The notes under the pieces are model-generated. The model searched no databases. It saw nothing but the letters and a program-made list of their open reading frames with translations, and had not been told where the DNA came from. A DNA stretch of 64,000 nucleotides from NCBI RefSeq assembly GCF_003369915.1, contig NC_046677.1, forward strand, positions 17,130,913 to 17,194,912. The letters are read 5' to 3'. Made by a program: the position numbers and the translations under genes. Source of the DNA: Drosophila miranda (taxonomy: Eukaryota > Arthropoda > Insecta > Diptera > Drosophilidae). Positions 13,330 through 26,800 of this stretch are shown piece after piece; within the stretch, counting starts at the first letter, position 1, and each line of letters starts with the position of its first letter.

Positions 13330-15178
13330 TTTTTTTTTAATTTTTTTAGTTTTATTTTAAGCAAATAAATACAAATAAAAATAATATTTAATTTTTGACC
13401 CAAAAATAATAATTATTCAATAAAAATCAAGAATAATAGTTATAATAATAATTATTCAATAAAAATCAAGAATAAGAATTATAATAATATTTATTCAATA
13501 AAAATCAAAAAAAAAATAAAATAGTTATTCAATAAAAATCAAGAATAACAATTATAATAATAGTATTAATAAAAATCAAGAATAACAATTATAATAATAG
13601 TTATTCAATAAAAATCAAGAATAACAATTATAATAATAGTTATTCAATAAAAATCAAGAATAACAATTATAATAATAGTTATTCGATAAAAATCAAAAAT
13701 AACAATTATAATAATAGTTATTAGATAAAAATCAAGAATAACAATTATAATAATAGTTATTCGATAAAAATCAAGAATAACAATTATAATAATAGTTATT
13801 CGATAAAAATCAAGAATAATAGTTATAATAATAGTTATTCAATAAAAATCAAGAATAACAATTATAATAATAGTTATTCGATAAAAATCAAAAATAACAA
13901 TTATAATAATAGTTATTCAATAAAAATCAAGAATAACAATTATAATAATAGTTATTAGATAAAAATCAAGAATAACAATTATAATAATAGTTATTCAATA
14001 AAAATCAAAAATAACAATTATAATAATAGTTATTCAATAAAAATCAAGAATAACAATTATAATAATAGTTATTCGATAAAAATCAAAAATAACAATTATA
14101 ATAATAGTTATTCAATAAAAATCAAGAATAATAGTTATAATAATAGTTATTCGATAAAAATCAAGAATAACAATTATAATAATAGTTATTCGATAAAAAT
14201 CAAGAATAATAGTTATAATAATAGTTATTCGATAAAAATCAAAAATAACAATTATAATAATAGTTATTCAATAAAAATCAAGAATAACAATTATAATAAT
14301 AGTTATTCAATAAAAATCAAGAATAACAATTATAATAATAGTTATTCGATAAAAATCAAAAATAACAATTATAATAATAGTTATTCAATAAAAATCAAGA
14401 ATAACAATTATAATAATAGTTATTAGATAAAAATCAAGAATAACAATTATAATAATAGTTATTCAATAAAAATCAAAAATAACAATTATAATAATAGTTA
14501 TTCAATAAAAATCAAGAATAACAATTATAATAATAGTTATTCGATAAAAATCAAAAATAACAATTATAATAATAGTTATTCAATAAAAATCAAGAATAAT
14601 AGTTATAATAATAGTTATTCGATAAAAATCAAGAATAACAATTATAATAATAGTTATTCGATAAAAATCAAGAATAATAGTTATAATAATAGTTATTCGA
14701 TAAAAATCAAAAATAACAATTATAATAATAGTTATTCAATAAAAATCAAGAATAACAATTATAATAATAGTTATTCAATAAAAATAAAGAATAACAATTA
14801 TAATAATAGTTATTCGATAAAAATCAAAAATAACAATTATAATAATAGTTATTCAATAAAAACCAAGAATAACAATTATAATAATAGTTATTCAATAAAA
14901 ATCAAGAATAACAATTATAATAATAGTTATTCGATAAAAATCAAAAATAACAATTATAATAATAGTTATTCAATAAAAATCAAAAAAAAAATAAAAATAT
15001 TAAAAAAATCAAGAATAACAATTATAATAATAGTTATTCAATAAAAATCAAGAATATCAATTATAATAATAGTTATTCAATAAAAATCAAGAATAATAGT
15101 TATAATAATAGTTATTCAATAAAAATCAAAAATAATAATTATAATAATAATTATACAATAAAAATCAAGAAATCAAGA
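13330..15178. repeat. 39-bp AT-rich minisatellite array (~45 units)
   Basis: Tandem array of a 39-bp unit with core AATAACAATTATAATAATAG followed by TTATTCAATAAAAATCAAG. Units differ at a few sites: TTATT is followed by CAATA, CGATA or AGATA; ATCAAG alternates with ATCAAA; and ACAATT alternates with ATAGTT. Edges are degenerate (13330-13560 and 14980-15178), while the core is nearly uniform. A 12-unit block of about 13837-14304 is repeated in the same variant order 468 bp downstream (12 x 39), so the array has higher-order structure. No coding potential is evident. Confidence 0.95.
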
Positions 15179-15527
15179 AAAATCGCCTTCTGAAACGGAG
15201 TACGAGAAGGACTACAAGCCTACATGGAGCGCACAACATTCTAAAATAAGTCGCATTAAATTATTTTAAATACTTTAATTCCACATTTAACAGCTAATAT
15301 GTTAAAGAAGTTTCCTTGTTCCTCTTAAAGTTTTCGTGCCCTTCCTGCTAAAGAAGGGACAGCCTGGAAAAGCAGGAAGTGATGCGAACTGAAAGGCCAA
15401 AAATGCGATACAACATCAGCCCTAAATGCAGATTTCAACACTTGGCCGGCACAACACTCATTACAGCACACATTAACACACACATGAGTTGGTTGCCCCT
15501 CGATTTATACGAGTATAATACATATTG

Positions 15528-15610
15528 AATAATGATTATTTTTGATTTTTATTGTGTAATTATTATTTTATTTATTTATATTGGATTCTTATTGTATAAT
15601 TATTAATTTT
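15528..15610. repeat. Inverted, degenerate copies of the 39-bp unit
   Basis: About 350 bp beyond the main array, strings such as TTGATTTTTATTG followed by TAATTATTATTTTAT are the reverse complement of the minisatellite unit (CAATAAAAATCAA, AATAATAATTA). About two degenerate units are present in opposite orientation, separated from the array by unrelated sequence. Confidence 0.65.
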
Positions 15611-17082
15611 TTAAAGTAAGTTTTATCGTGTCAGAAATTCTGACTCAGAATAGCTGATTTCTGAAGATCTGAATTTAAATATTTTGATACTTATTTTACT
15701 TAAGTACTTCCCACCTAAAACTTTTTGCAAAAGGTTTTCCCCAAAGGAAAAAATGTTGAATCATATGTTTTACTTTATATTGTTTATTGTACGTATAAAT
15801 ATTGTATTGTCCCGCGTGATTCCAATGAAACAACGGAATGCTTATGGAAATATGGTATAAAACAAATAGAAGACGTACACATTAATATAAAAAGGTAGTT
15901 TTATTAAGAAAGTACATTTTCGGGTGCATTTCGGTTAGTTTTGGCCATAACCTGTTGACACGAATGTACGAGTACGACCAACATATAAATATATCAAGTC
16001 AAGTTGAGTCAACCATTTCGGGGGAAATGTTAATGTCGGGTCATAATCCTGGGGACCGTCTGCGAGGAGGACACTCATTTGACAGGTGACCCTCCCGCCA
16101 TCCGCCCCCCGCCACCCGTCTACGGTCGGTGGAAACTACGAACAGAAAAGTGGAAACTGTTGCGTGTTCTTTCTGTGGAAAGCTGAAGGAAAGCCAAAGC
16201 CAAAGGAAAAGCGGAAGAGAGAGACATGACAAACTATCCCCGCGGTGTATGATGATGAATGAATGGAATATGACATTTTGCCCACTTAAATGGGGCTTTC
16301 AGCCGAATAAAAGTCACTTTTTTTTAAAGAGAGCTGAAATGATGATGAAATTAGCACGTAAAAGGGAGGCAGAACTCATAAAGTGGCGCAAAGGAGGCTT
16401 TTATAACACCCTAAAATGAAATGGAAAGCTCTCACACGAAGAGGAGTGCGATCTGAAAAAGGATAAGGTCATGTCCAGTCCCGTCCCGTCCATTACCATT
16501 CCGCCACATTTGTCACTATTAACGTGGCGACAATTTTCAGGGCGGAGTAATGGCACACATGGCTCCGTGTCCGAGTCCGTGTCCGTGTACGTGCACGGGT
16601 ACGTGTCCGGTACGTGTAAGGGCACGGCTTTCGGTCGCTTTCAAATAAATTAAAAAATACAAAAACGGAATGAAACAAACCCCGAGAATGGTGACTAACG
16701 TTACAAACTGTTTCGCTCGCTCAAATGCATCAGCGAAATTGTTTGTTAATGGACAACCTGCCAGGAGCTGTGCTCCGCCTCCGTTTTGGACACACACGGC
16801 ACACATGTCGCATGGGTAATATCCTCCGACAGGTCAAACAAAGAGCGCACTGTGCATAAAACGATATTTGCCCGTTGCCGCGACTCCCCGGAAAGCTGAA
16901 CCCCCCCCACCGGACCGCACATTGTTTGGGATGCTCTTGTGGCACAGCTGGCGTGTTCTACAATGGGCCGAAATGAATTAACTGCTAGTTAAAAATTTAT
17001 AGGTCGTTGGAGAGCAGAAGTTTATGTTTATTGGTTGACAGTAAAACTAGTGTAACTACCCTACTCTACTGTGTTTTTATAC
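15611..17082. other. Noncoding DNA with a small hexamer tandem
   Basis: No gene is supported. Between about 16564 and 16620 a degenerate GTCCGT/GTACGT tandem occurs, which creates repetitive Thr-Arg or Val-Ser frames on both strands that should not be read as proteins. Confidence 0.5.
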
Positions 17083-17245
17083 CCGGTACTTGAAGCGTAT
17101 AGGGCTATATACGATTTGTGGTGCACTGGATGAGTATAACACCCCGAAGGAAGCGTTTCCGACTCCATAAAGTAGATATATTCTTGCTCAGTATTAATAC
17201 CCCTGATCGCCTGTCCGTCCGTCTTGTTTGACGACTAGTTCTCAG
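17083..17245. mobile_element. Dispersed repeat fragment (transposon relic)
   Basis: Begins TATACCCGGTACTTGAAGCG and contains the run GAAGGAAGCGTTTCCGACTC, then CCATAAAGTAGATATATTCTTG and a CTGTCCGTCCGTCTTG stretch, then an ACTAGTTCTCAG-like end. I recognise this layout as a non-autonomous repeat found many times in Drosophila introns and intergenic DNA. I cannot name the family with certainty (DINE-1/Helitron-like is possible). No coding capacity. Confidence 0.55.
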
Positions 17246-18063
17246 AGTACAGACTCCTGTAATCTCCTCCTGTAATCCTTGATGAACCAAGGTTGTTGCC
17301 TCGTGCAGTGTGCAAGCTCTGGCGAAGGGGAGCGAGATAAAATGGCTGGTATTCTTGTGAGAATGGAGACAGATTTAAAAAAAGCTCACACATACTCCTA
17401 CATATCGGGGATAAATATAGAGCCGCGACTCTTTCGTTGCCACTCGTTCCCGCTTGTTTCAACACTTGGAGCCGAATTTGGAATGCAAATTTGTGGATAT
17501 TATATTTCAAATATCCATCTCTATATTCTAACTAAGTGAAAGTCATAGAGAAGCAAAGGAACTCTCGTTCTCCACTTAAACTGTAGTGCAAACTCCTCCT
17601 CTATAGCGCCTGCCTCAAGACCTATGCCCCTGAACCATGAGGAAACTTTTTTAGTCTATTCTCAACTTATTCAATTCTTTTTTAAGCTGAGTTTCTGCTT
17701 TTCGCTGTACACACATATGTCCCACAAGTAGTGTATTGTATTCATGCACTGGTGAAAAATCGTACATGCACGTAAGTGTCGATTAGCATATCTCGACCCA
17801 AAGTTCCCAATACACTACACAGTATATCCATTTGTTGTAGCTATTGCCTACCGGTGGAGTCGTACTATAAATAATTCGTGCTGAGTGAATTCCACAGTGC
17901 ATCTCAGCGGGAATCGTTGGGGGCTCGGTCGAAAAGATAAATGTAGGCCAAGACCATAGGCGAATATGCATTTTGGTGTTTCCCGCCCCGCTTCTGCTCT
18001 TCCCTTCCTGTCACTTTGAGTGAAACGAAGGCGTTGGCCACAGCTTGTTGGACCATTAGCCCC

Positions 18064-18090
18064 CGTGTGTGTGTGTGTTTGTGTGTGTAG
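18064..18090. repeat. (GT)n microsatellite
   Basis: Imperfect GTGTGT tract interrupted by TTTGTG, followed by GGGGGGCGAGGGGGG-like sequence. Confidence 0.85.
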
Positions 18091-21000
18091 GGGGGCGAGG
18101 GGGGCTCGGGTTGTGTGAGATGTGGCGCGGTTGCAACTTTGAAATTAATTTCACTTGTGAAATTTACGTATACGTAATTGTTGAAGCAAGCTGCTGCCCT
18201 TTTCCATGCTCTCCACTTGGGGATGACCAATCAAACTGTAGGAAGAGGCGGAGGGGGTCACTGCCAGTGACCCACTTCTCGTCCAGATGGGGGTAAACAG
18301 CTCCCTGTGCATATAAAATTAATAATGCCAGTCGGATTTATTGTACATTAACGACAATTTGTGTAATTCAATTGACCCCGCTCGATTAATGCGGGATAAA
18401 AACCCAATCTATTTTATTTCTGTCAGCTACAACGCCATAAAGTATTTCGTGACACTTTCAACTGTGGGCCATTGACCGCCTTTTCTGTGGAATCAAATTT
18501 TGAGGGCTGATCGGAACGTTTCACATGAAAAGAGGCGTATAAAATGTCAGCTACTTCCTCGACATAACGTTGCCCGATGGCAAGTTTCTGCATTTCATAT
18601 GTTCTGGTTCTCAATCATATTTTTTGTGACTCTTCCGAGTCTCTCGCGGTACTGTCCACACCCACATCCAGTACTCATTGAACTTCCGATAGGAACAACA
18701 GCCAGCCAAGAAACGGAGACAAGGCACATAAGAAAAGCGTATACACAGCCACCAGAAGATCTTAAACTGAGTACAATCTCTTAGTCAATTCGGGCACAAA
18801 CAACTGACCAAAAGGCACTCAGAAGAATCTTCAATATGACTTTCATCTTTAATATAATCTGGTCTGATTTAATTCCATTTCAGCATTTAATTATTCTCTC
18901 AATTAATGTGACATTGCCCCATACATGTTCTTATGTTGCAAGATTGTTCATTATGTTGTTAGTTACAAGCATTTACCACGTTTACTTTTTAAGTGCCTCC
19001 TAGTAAGCATCGTTCTTATCAGTACGAGTATCTCGGCATGGCCTTCACCCAGTATGAACTAGTAAACAGCTCTCGAAGATTATATGTAAGTGCATAGGGG
19101 CCATGAGAATGTGTGTATGTAGAGCGATGGATATGTCTACCTTGGAGCTCACCCCCAAAAGGGTCATTATTCGCATTTAAGGGAAGTTACATATATGTAG
19201 CCCCGAGACTCTAGAAAATTGTTCACCGATAGGATAGCAGATATGTATGCACATTGAAATATATTCCCCTTGCGTGTCCTTTGTTACTGTCTCCATTGTA
19301 AACGGAACTTATATTGGCAAAATAGCTATGTAACGCTTATACTAGAGTTCTGGGGATTGAGTTTGGATTAATGGCAACGGGAGGATTCCTTGACAAATTG
19401 GATTATACAGTGCATTGGCTTGCAAGACCTAGTTTTATTACATACAATTCTTTTAGTAAGAGACTTCATTGACTTTTAAAATGTTAGAGCTCCGAGATTG
19501 TTGGCCAGAGGTCAATGAACTACCGTCAACATATGACTGTCTTAGCCCATTATCAGTCACTGTACCCAAGCAGGTACAGAAAAACAGCCAAATTTAAAGA
19601 ATTTGTAGCGCCGAACTGGTAAAAGATATCGCAATAATTATTCCTTTTTCTGGTAAAGAAGATAGATGAAGCTATAAGTCGAATTTTTAAAGAGCATAAT
19701 TTCTTGGGGTTTACTAACAAAAATTAACCAGTGCAAATAAAAGGTTCGAATAGAAAAATTAATGTGTTAGCGCCGAAATTCGTTCTTAGCGGGTATCTCC
19801 TAGTCGCAATACTTTCTTTCGAGCCATTTTCCAGTTCATTTTCAGCACAATTTTGTAAGAAAATTGCATGTGAAGTTTTCCGCTGCCTGCCTGCCCTTTA
19901 TCGCTGAGCTTTTCTGTCAAACGCACACGAAGAATGTCAAATAAAATGTTTTCATCATTTTCCTCGCTCCCAATATTTTTAGTACTGCGTGTTTTCAAGC
20001 AATTATTATGTTATGTTTTGCTTTGCTTTTGAGTTTATTTTTTGTACTTTTAAAGCATTAAATGGGGCGCGGGCTTTCCCTTCCACAAGGGGCTAACAAT
20101 TGGCCAAGTATTGACATTGACAGTCATCAAACGCGGAGAGTGTGACGTCACCAGCAGTGCTGAAGTACAAAAAGAGTAGACTAGAAAGCAAAGCGTGTGA
20201 CATGCACACACATCATACAGATTACGTGGTTGTAGAGCATTGCAGAGCATTCCGACTGCAGCATACCTTCTAGTCGTATTTTATCAATGTATACCTCATG
20301 GAAAGGAAGTCGTGAAAGTCGGAAAGTCAGGACTCCCTTTCCGGAAAGCCAATACACCCTTGCACTCCACGAGTACAGGGCACAGAAACGAGGCAAAGTA
20401 ACGTCCACAAGTGGACACTGAAAAGAGTGGAGGCTAAGAATGGAATCTGGGGTTGTCGGAGGAAAAGCTCGGCTTACTCGTTGGCCATTTGTAATTAATG
20501 TAAAATGAATGGTCAACGAACACGCGGACTGCGGCTAAGAGAGGGGTGGCAAGAGAGTGGGTGACTTTGTCAACGTTTTGCCTCAAGAAAATAAAACTGC
20601 AAAGACGACTTCTCGTAGTGTGTATAATTGCAAGAGTTGTCTGTGGAATGGGGCAGTGTCCGGAGATGCCAACGCCCGGACAAAGTTCAAGTGCCAGCCA
20701 GCCGCCAGACTTGGCAATAAAGCTGCTAATGAACGTAGCGGGGGCACGGGGGCGGGGGACCGAGTGCGGAATGAGATGATAGCAAACTTGGAATTGAGTT
20801 CTCTCTTCAAGAAGCTCAATTTTATTATTCATGTAAGGCGATTAAGATCGAGCAATTCATTTAGATCCCAGAAACTTCGAGAAAGTTAAGGGGAGGCCTT
20901 TAACTAGTATCAACAGCACTACGATACGTTAGTTATACGATAGTTGACAGTCAAACCAGATATGGTAATGGTTATGGCAGAGCAGAAAAACCTTCTAAAC

Positions 21001-21645
21001 GAAAGAATGCTTCGATTTGAATGGGAAATTTCATTCCATTGAGGAATTTCAATGGGAATACATCTTCTTAGATGTTCAACATATATTTTTTCAACATTTT
21101 ATTACTAACTAAAATTGTGAATTTTGTTTTCCTTATCGATAATCACAATTCCCACGACACATCCGTACATAACGTATGTACATTTGTATGTGCCCCATGG
21201 ACCACACCCAGTACATTTTCAACCATCAGCTGCTTGTCGTCTATCGCAACAAATGGTAATGTTTATTTTCAAGTGCCAGAACATGCGTTTCATTTGCAAT
21301 AACCATGACAACAATGGCAACATTGAAATTTGCAATAAGATTGAACCGATGAAACCCAGAGACGACGGCATTGAAGTCGAATACGGGAACGAATACAAAC
21401 ACGATAATGTGTGCCAAGTTAACACAAGAAAAGCAAATGCTACTTGATGGAACAAGCGCAGAGACAACAAACATTTGAACTCAAATGGAAACCCAAATCG
21501 AAATCGAAATGGAAAACAAAATAAGTAGCAGCAGCAACAGGCCGCCAAGAGCTGTTCCCAGTTCTTTCCCCTCTCAGAGTCGACCCCATATGGCTGTCAG
21601 GCAACAGCTGCAGAGCCCCCAATCGGACATACATATTGTATCCAT

Positions 21646-21653
21646 ATATCGAT
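21646..21653. promoter_or_regulatory. DRE-like site (TATCGATA)
   Basis: An exact TATCGATA palindrome, the binding site of DREF in Drosophila promoters. It is 2.2 kb upstream of the Piezo start codon, and its use here is unproven. Confidence 0.35.
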
Positions 21654-21879
21654 AGACAATCCGAATTATAATGCCAGGCAGCAGCGGCAGCGTCACAGCC
21701 ATTACCGATGCGTGCATGGCCCATGAATTAGTGGCCACCGACACGCGGGTTAAACCCCTTGTGTCTCTTCTTCTGGCCATTTCAAATTCATAGGCAACGG
21801 GGGATTGCCGGGGGTACTGCGTAACTGAGCCGCAGAATCAACACGTGTCTCGTGGCGGGGGCTAGTAATTATCTACTCC

Positions 21880-22000
<121 letters not shown>

Positions 22001-22051
22001 TAATTTTATCCACGTGCCTGCAACGTTTCGCTTGCCACCGAATCGTCTGGC

Positions 22052-22081
22052 TATATAAAAGGGTCTGCCCGAAGGATCAGG
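22052..22081 (+). promoter_or_regulatory. Possible TATA promoter upstream of Piezo
   Basis: TATATAAAAG at 22052-22061, with GATCAGG (A at 22079) as a poor initiator. Spacing is short (25 bases). A weak candidate for a proximal Piezo start. Confidence 0.25.
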
Positions 22082-23280
22082 AAGTGTATGCAAAGCTGCG
22101 CCCTTGTCGTGCTCTTGTCAGAGGAGGGAAACGGAGATTGAGTGGGGAGGAGGATGCTGTGTTTTGTGGGGTAGGTGTGACCGGCCCCACTTGAGGCTGT
22201 CGGCCTCAGTGGCACAGCTGTCCGTCCGTCCGTCTATCGTTCCATAGCTCTCAGCTCTCTCTTTCTGGCATACTAGCAGGTATCTCCTGTCTCTTATTAG
22301 CCCACATTCCGTTCGGATGTGTTTTCCGTTGGAGGCATAATCTTTTCGCATGCTTTCTTTCCCTCTCCCACTCTCCCACGCTCTCTCTCTCTCTCCGTAC
22401 ACTCTTTGCCCTCTGTTCTGTGCCTTGTTTTTGCCAAAGAGAGGAAGAATTAAAAAGTTTTGTTCATGCCAAATTACGTCATTACTGCTGATCTTTTTTC
22501 TGTGTGTGTTGTTGTTGGCTGTTGTGCGCGAAATTGGCAGTTTTTTTTTTTGTATTTTCGAGTTTGTTGCTTTTTGTTATATTTTGCATTAGTAATACCC
22601 TTGAATACGACTCGAGTATGTGCGGATTAGATCAGAAGTCCGCCATCAGAGCTTACTTATTATACATATGTACATAGGTATTGTATTTTACCTATGACAT
22701 AGATCCCAGGCAATACATATGTACATAATTGGAGGGAAAAGTAAATTTTCTTTAAAACAGAGAACTCCAGCTGGAGTAGGAGCTGCTCGCCGTGTCACAG
22801 AATTGGACTCCAGATACAGATTCAGAATAGTCTTGTATAATACAGAGACTTAAGAGTACAGGAAATTGTATTCTGTGGCGTGCCATAGTTTTTTGTTCCA
22901 GATATAGGATTATGTGGAAGATCCCTGTTGTCCCAGATCGTGTCGGAGTGCACTGTGCCTCCCCTCAAATGTTGAGATCTTCTTCTGTAGAGCACTATGA
23001 GAAGTGGCACCGAGAAAGCTTATAAAACCTTATTAAAAAAGAGATTTTAAACGCATTAATGGTGTCGAAGTGCCTTTAGTTTTCATCGTTTATCAGTATT
23101 CGATTTCCGCTCTCCCTAAACGTTCTCTATTGTTTCCTTTCCTCTGGCTCCAACGATTTCTCGACCATTAGCTTAAACTGAACTCGAATAAATGCCACAT
23201 TATGTGCCATTGAATGTGAATTACACATTTATCCATAAGCCAACTTGTCCAACGGTGCCGACGCCCTCTTCTCCACTCTC

Positions 23281-23319
23281 CACTCTCCCTCTCTCTCTCT
23301 ATCTCTCTCTCTCTCTCTT
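23281..23319. repeat. (CT)n microsatellite
   Basis: CT/TCTA dinucleotide tract, about 39 bp. Confidence 0.85.
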
Positions 23320-23884
23320 ATCGCCTTAAAGCCACTCCTTGCAGCAGGAAAATACGGAAAAGCGGAAAAGCGGATAGGCTAAATTGAAACTAACCCAACC
23401 CAAGGAAGTATAGCGTGCGGCGCTACCAGTTGCCACGCCCACACCATAACCCCATAAACCCATAACCCCATTGGGCGGGAGGGGGACACTGTGGACCGAG
23501 TGCGGGAAGAGTCAGAGTTTGATTGCATTACTTTTCAGTGCTCGTTTTTCCAGTGCTAATTAAAAGTGTGTCAATGTTTATATCCGTAAATTGCTTTTTT
23601 CGAGTAAGCTTAATTAAGGACTAACAACTTTGGAGGCGAAAAGTTGGTGGGAGGAGGAGGAGCAGGAGTTTTGCGCAGCTTTAACTTTAATTTCCAATTT
23701 GTTTATCCTCTATCCTTCGCCTTTTTGTGCTTCCAGCTGCCCTGCACTGCTTGTGGCACACAAATTGCAATCGAAGCGGAAACTTGTATGAATGAGTCGC
23801 CTGTCAGGAGGAGGAGTAGCTACGTGAGCGCCACGCGGGAGTGGGAGAGTGGAGCATCCAGATCCATATCCATATCCATCCAAG

Positions 23885-26800
23885 ATGGCCTTCAGCTATG
23901 CGTGCATGGTGCTGCAGCGCGTCGTCGTTCCGGCTGTGCTGGTTCTGGGTGAGTAACGATCTTTAATATATATATTTAATCCCACGATCCAGACTGACAT
24001 CACCATTTTTTTGTTCTCGTAGCTTCGCTGATGCGACCGGTGGGCATATCATTTGTGTACCTTCTAATGTTCTTCATGTCACCGTTTGTGCCCCTCGCCA
24101 CGCGACGCAACTTCAAGGGATCAGTCAACGCCTTCTTCATCATTCTGCTGTCGCTGAGCACCCTAGTCCTGCTGGGGCACATCGCCCTCCAGATAGTGGC
24201 CGTCAGCACAGCGCTGCCCATCTACAACTGCTCCTTCAGCGAGCGCCTGCTTAGGCACATTGGCTTCGTGAGCTTCATCGATCTAAAGTGGGTAGTCCCT
24301 GAGATTCAAGCCCACATATATCACTCATCCCGCTCTCTCCCATTCAGGCCCCTGGCCATCATTGAGTGGCTAGCCCCGGAGGTCCTGGTGTTTGCCACCT
24401 CTCTTGGCTCCTACCTCACCGTGAAGCGACTGGCCGTACAGCCCGTCAACGCTGAGCAGCTGGAGAACGGCGAGCTGATCGAGGCCCAGTCCGGGGACCA
24501 CGCCCAGTCGACTCAGCCCCCCTGCCCCACAGATGCCAATGGCGGAGATGTGCAGCAGGCCACGGCAACGACGCCACTGCAGCAGCAACAGCAGCAGCTG
24601 CGGAAGCGGGTCTCCATGATCAGTCAGCATATCCACTTCGAGGGATTGATCAAGATCTGTGAGTAAATCAGAATGTGTAACCTGTAACCAGGAAGAAGAT
24701 TCTGTAACCGGATCCCAGAGACCATGCAATGAGTCACTAATTTCGATGTGAAAACTTATTTGATTCCCACTCAGATGTAGAATATAATGGGGCCCTAAAG
24801 TTGAATGAGTATGTAGATATATAACTACAGCAAAAACCGTAGTGCGTACGATACCATTAGGCAGCCATTTATTAGGATGTTGACGGGCAATGACTATACG
24901 TTCAACCGAGCGGAGCTGGAGCATATGGAATCACAATTCGATTTATAAAGCGGAGGGAATAATGATGCAAAGACTTTAGTGGATCTATTGGGAGCTGCGG
25001 TTCAACAAGTCAGGCTGATTCTATACGGTTCTGGATTCAGAATTAGAAGAGTTCTGATAAGAGTGGGATAAGAGTATCTTTATGAACTTTAATCAGCGGT
25101 GGATAGCTGAGAGCTATCCATTATGCTTGTATTTAACAGTATTCGTACGAATTGCAAAAGAAATGCAATCGAAACGGTTTCAGATTCCCATTTACAACTA
25201 TCAATTTCAGTGAAAATACTTTATCGTTCCACACTTTTCTATCTTTGCATCTACAGCGCCTCTCTTCTGCCTTGCCACACTGTTCTTTGCGGCCGCGCTG
25301 CGTCCCTCGGTGCCGGGTGGATTCTATTTTCTCATCTTCCTGCTGGCCGGCACTTACTGGGCAACCTGCCAGACGCTGCAACGGTGCGTGCCACAATCAA
25401 TTTCGGACGGACCCACGGCGGCACGGACGGACTTTTCTCATTTTACCTTTACGTTTTCACACCTCTTTGCAGTGGCTTCGCCTTGCTGTTGCGCTGCGTA
25501 ATGGTCGTCCTTGTGCTCCACTCGCTGTCCATTGTGTCCTACCAGACGCCCTGGATGCAGGGCCACCTCAATCACACCAGCCTGACGGCGCGGTAAGTGA
25601 ATGGAGAGGTTTCTCCGCGAACTTGCAACTCAACTGCCACTGCCTTTGGTCCACAGTCTAATTGGTCTGGAGCCGCTCATTGAATCCTACTGCTCGCCGG
25701 ATATACGAGTCCTTCTGTACAATAATACCCTGTATCTGGACTCGTATCTGAACCCGTTTGCCCTGTTCTTTGCCTACTTCGCTTTGGCTCTGACCACCAA
25801 GCATCTGATCAAGCCCAGGGTGAGTGTCCAAGTTCCAGCTAGGGGAGCACTAGCATTTCTTTCGATGGATGAAGAGCAACAGCTCCTACTACGGCCTGGG
25901 GCCACTAACACAAATCTAGTTACCAACTCTTTGCTCTGATTTTCCGCTCTTCTCCCGCTGCCATTTACATTCGGACAATCTGCTCAATCTCCAACCTCGT
26001 AACACACTTTCCCTGCACGCAAACAAAAATCTACACTAAACATTCTTAACAAAAAACTCGTCACTAACCACACCACACGAAAACTTCACTCGAAACCGAA
26101 CCACTGTACCACTCAACCACCGCCTCGCAGCTGGAGGCAAAGCCTGCCACCGCCTTTGGGCAGCAGCTTGACTGCAACAGCAGCAGCCTCAACAACACCG
26201 GCAACAAAGCAAACCGCCAGCTGACGCTCCGCACCTCACAGGCCTCGCGGGGCAGCAGTCGCAAGGACAGCTCGGGTCCCGGCGCAGGATCCAGCACCGC
26301 CACCACCTCCACCGCAAATCGAACACAGCGCCTGAGTGTAAGCGAGCGACTTGATACCAGAGGGGATTGGGATTAGGTTTGGGGTATTGGGGTTTTCCTG
26401 TTTCGATACGGGTTTCTGTTGTGCGAATGTGGAGCACTCAAGGATTGGCAGAATAGATAGTAAATATATCAATATCAGAGGATAAAGTGTCTTGTGCATT
26501 CCCAGAAAAAGAAAATACCTGTAATTGTTATGGGAAATTACTTAAAGAGCAAAAGTCTCTTCAGACGCCGTTTATCCGAAGACGCTGCAAGTTATTTGTT
26601 AAACATTTGACGCTTGAGATGTGCATTGATTGTGCCCTCACGTAGATTGCCCGATATTGAATTTAATTCAAATCTATCAGGTTGTGGAAACTAGTTTATT
26701 TGCGATCCAATCCTAGTAAATTACTGACAAAGATGATTCTGTTTGCAGAAATCACACCTCCAGCAGATTCACTTTGGTTCCACTGGGAGGTCGTTCTTTT

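Noticed and set aside
13330..15178. CRISPR-like array
   Set aside because: Repeats are directly tandem without unique spacers, and the genome is eukaryotic; it is a minisatellite.
16401..16806. Thr/Arg/His repeat proteins on the minus strand
   Set aside because: Produced by the GTCCGT hexamer tandem, seen in several frames at once.
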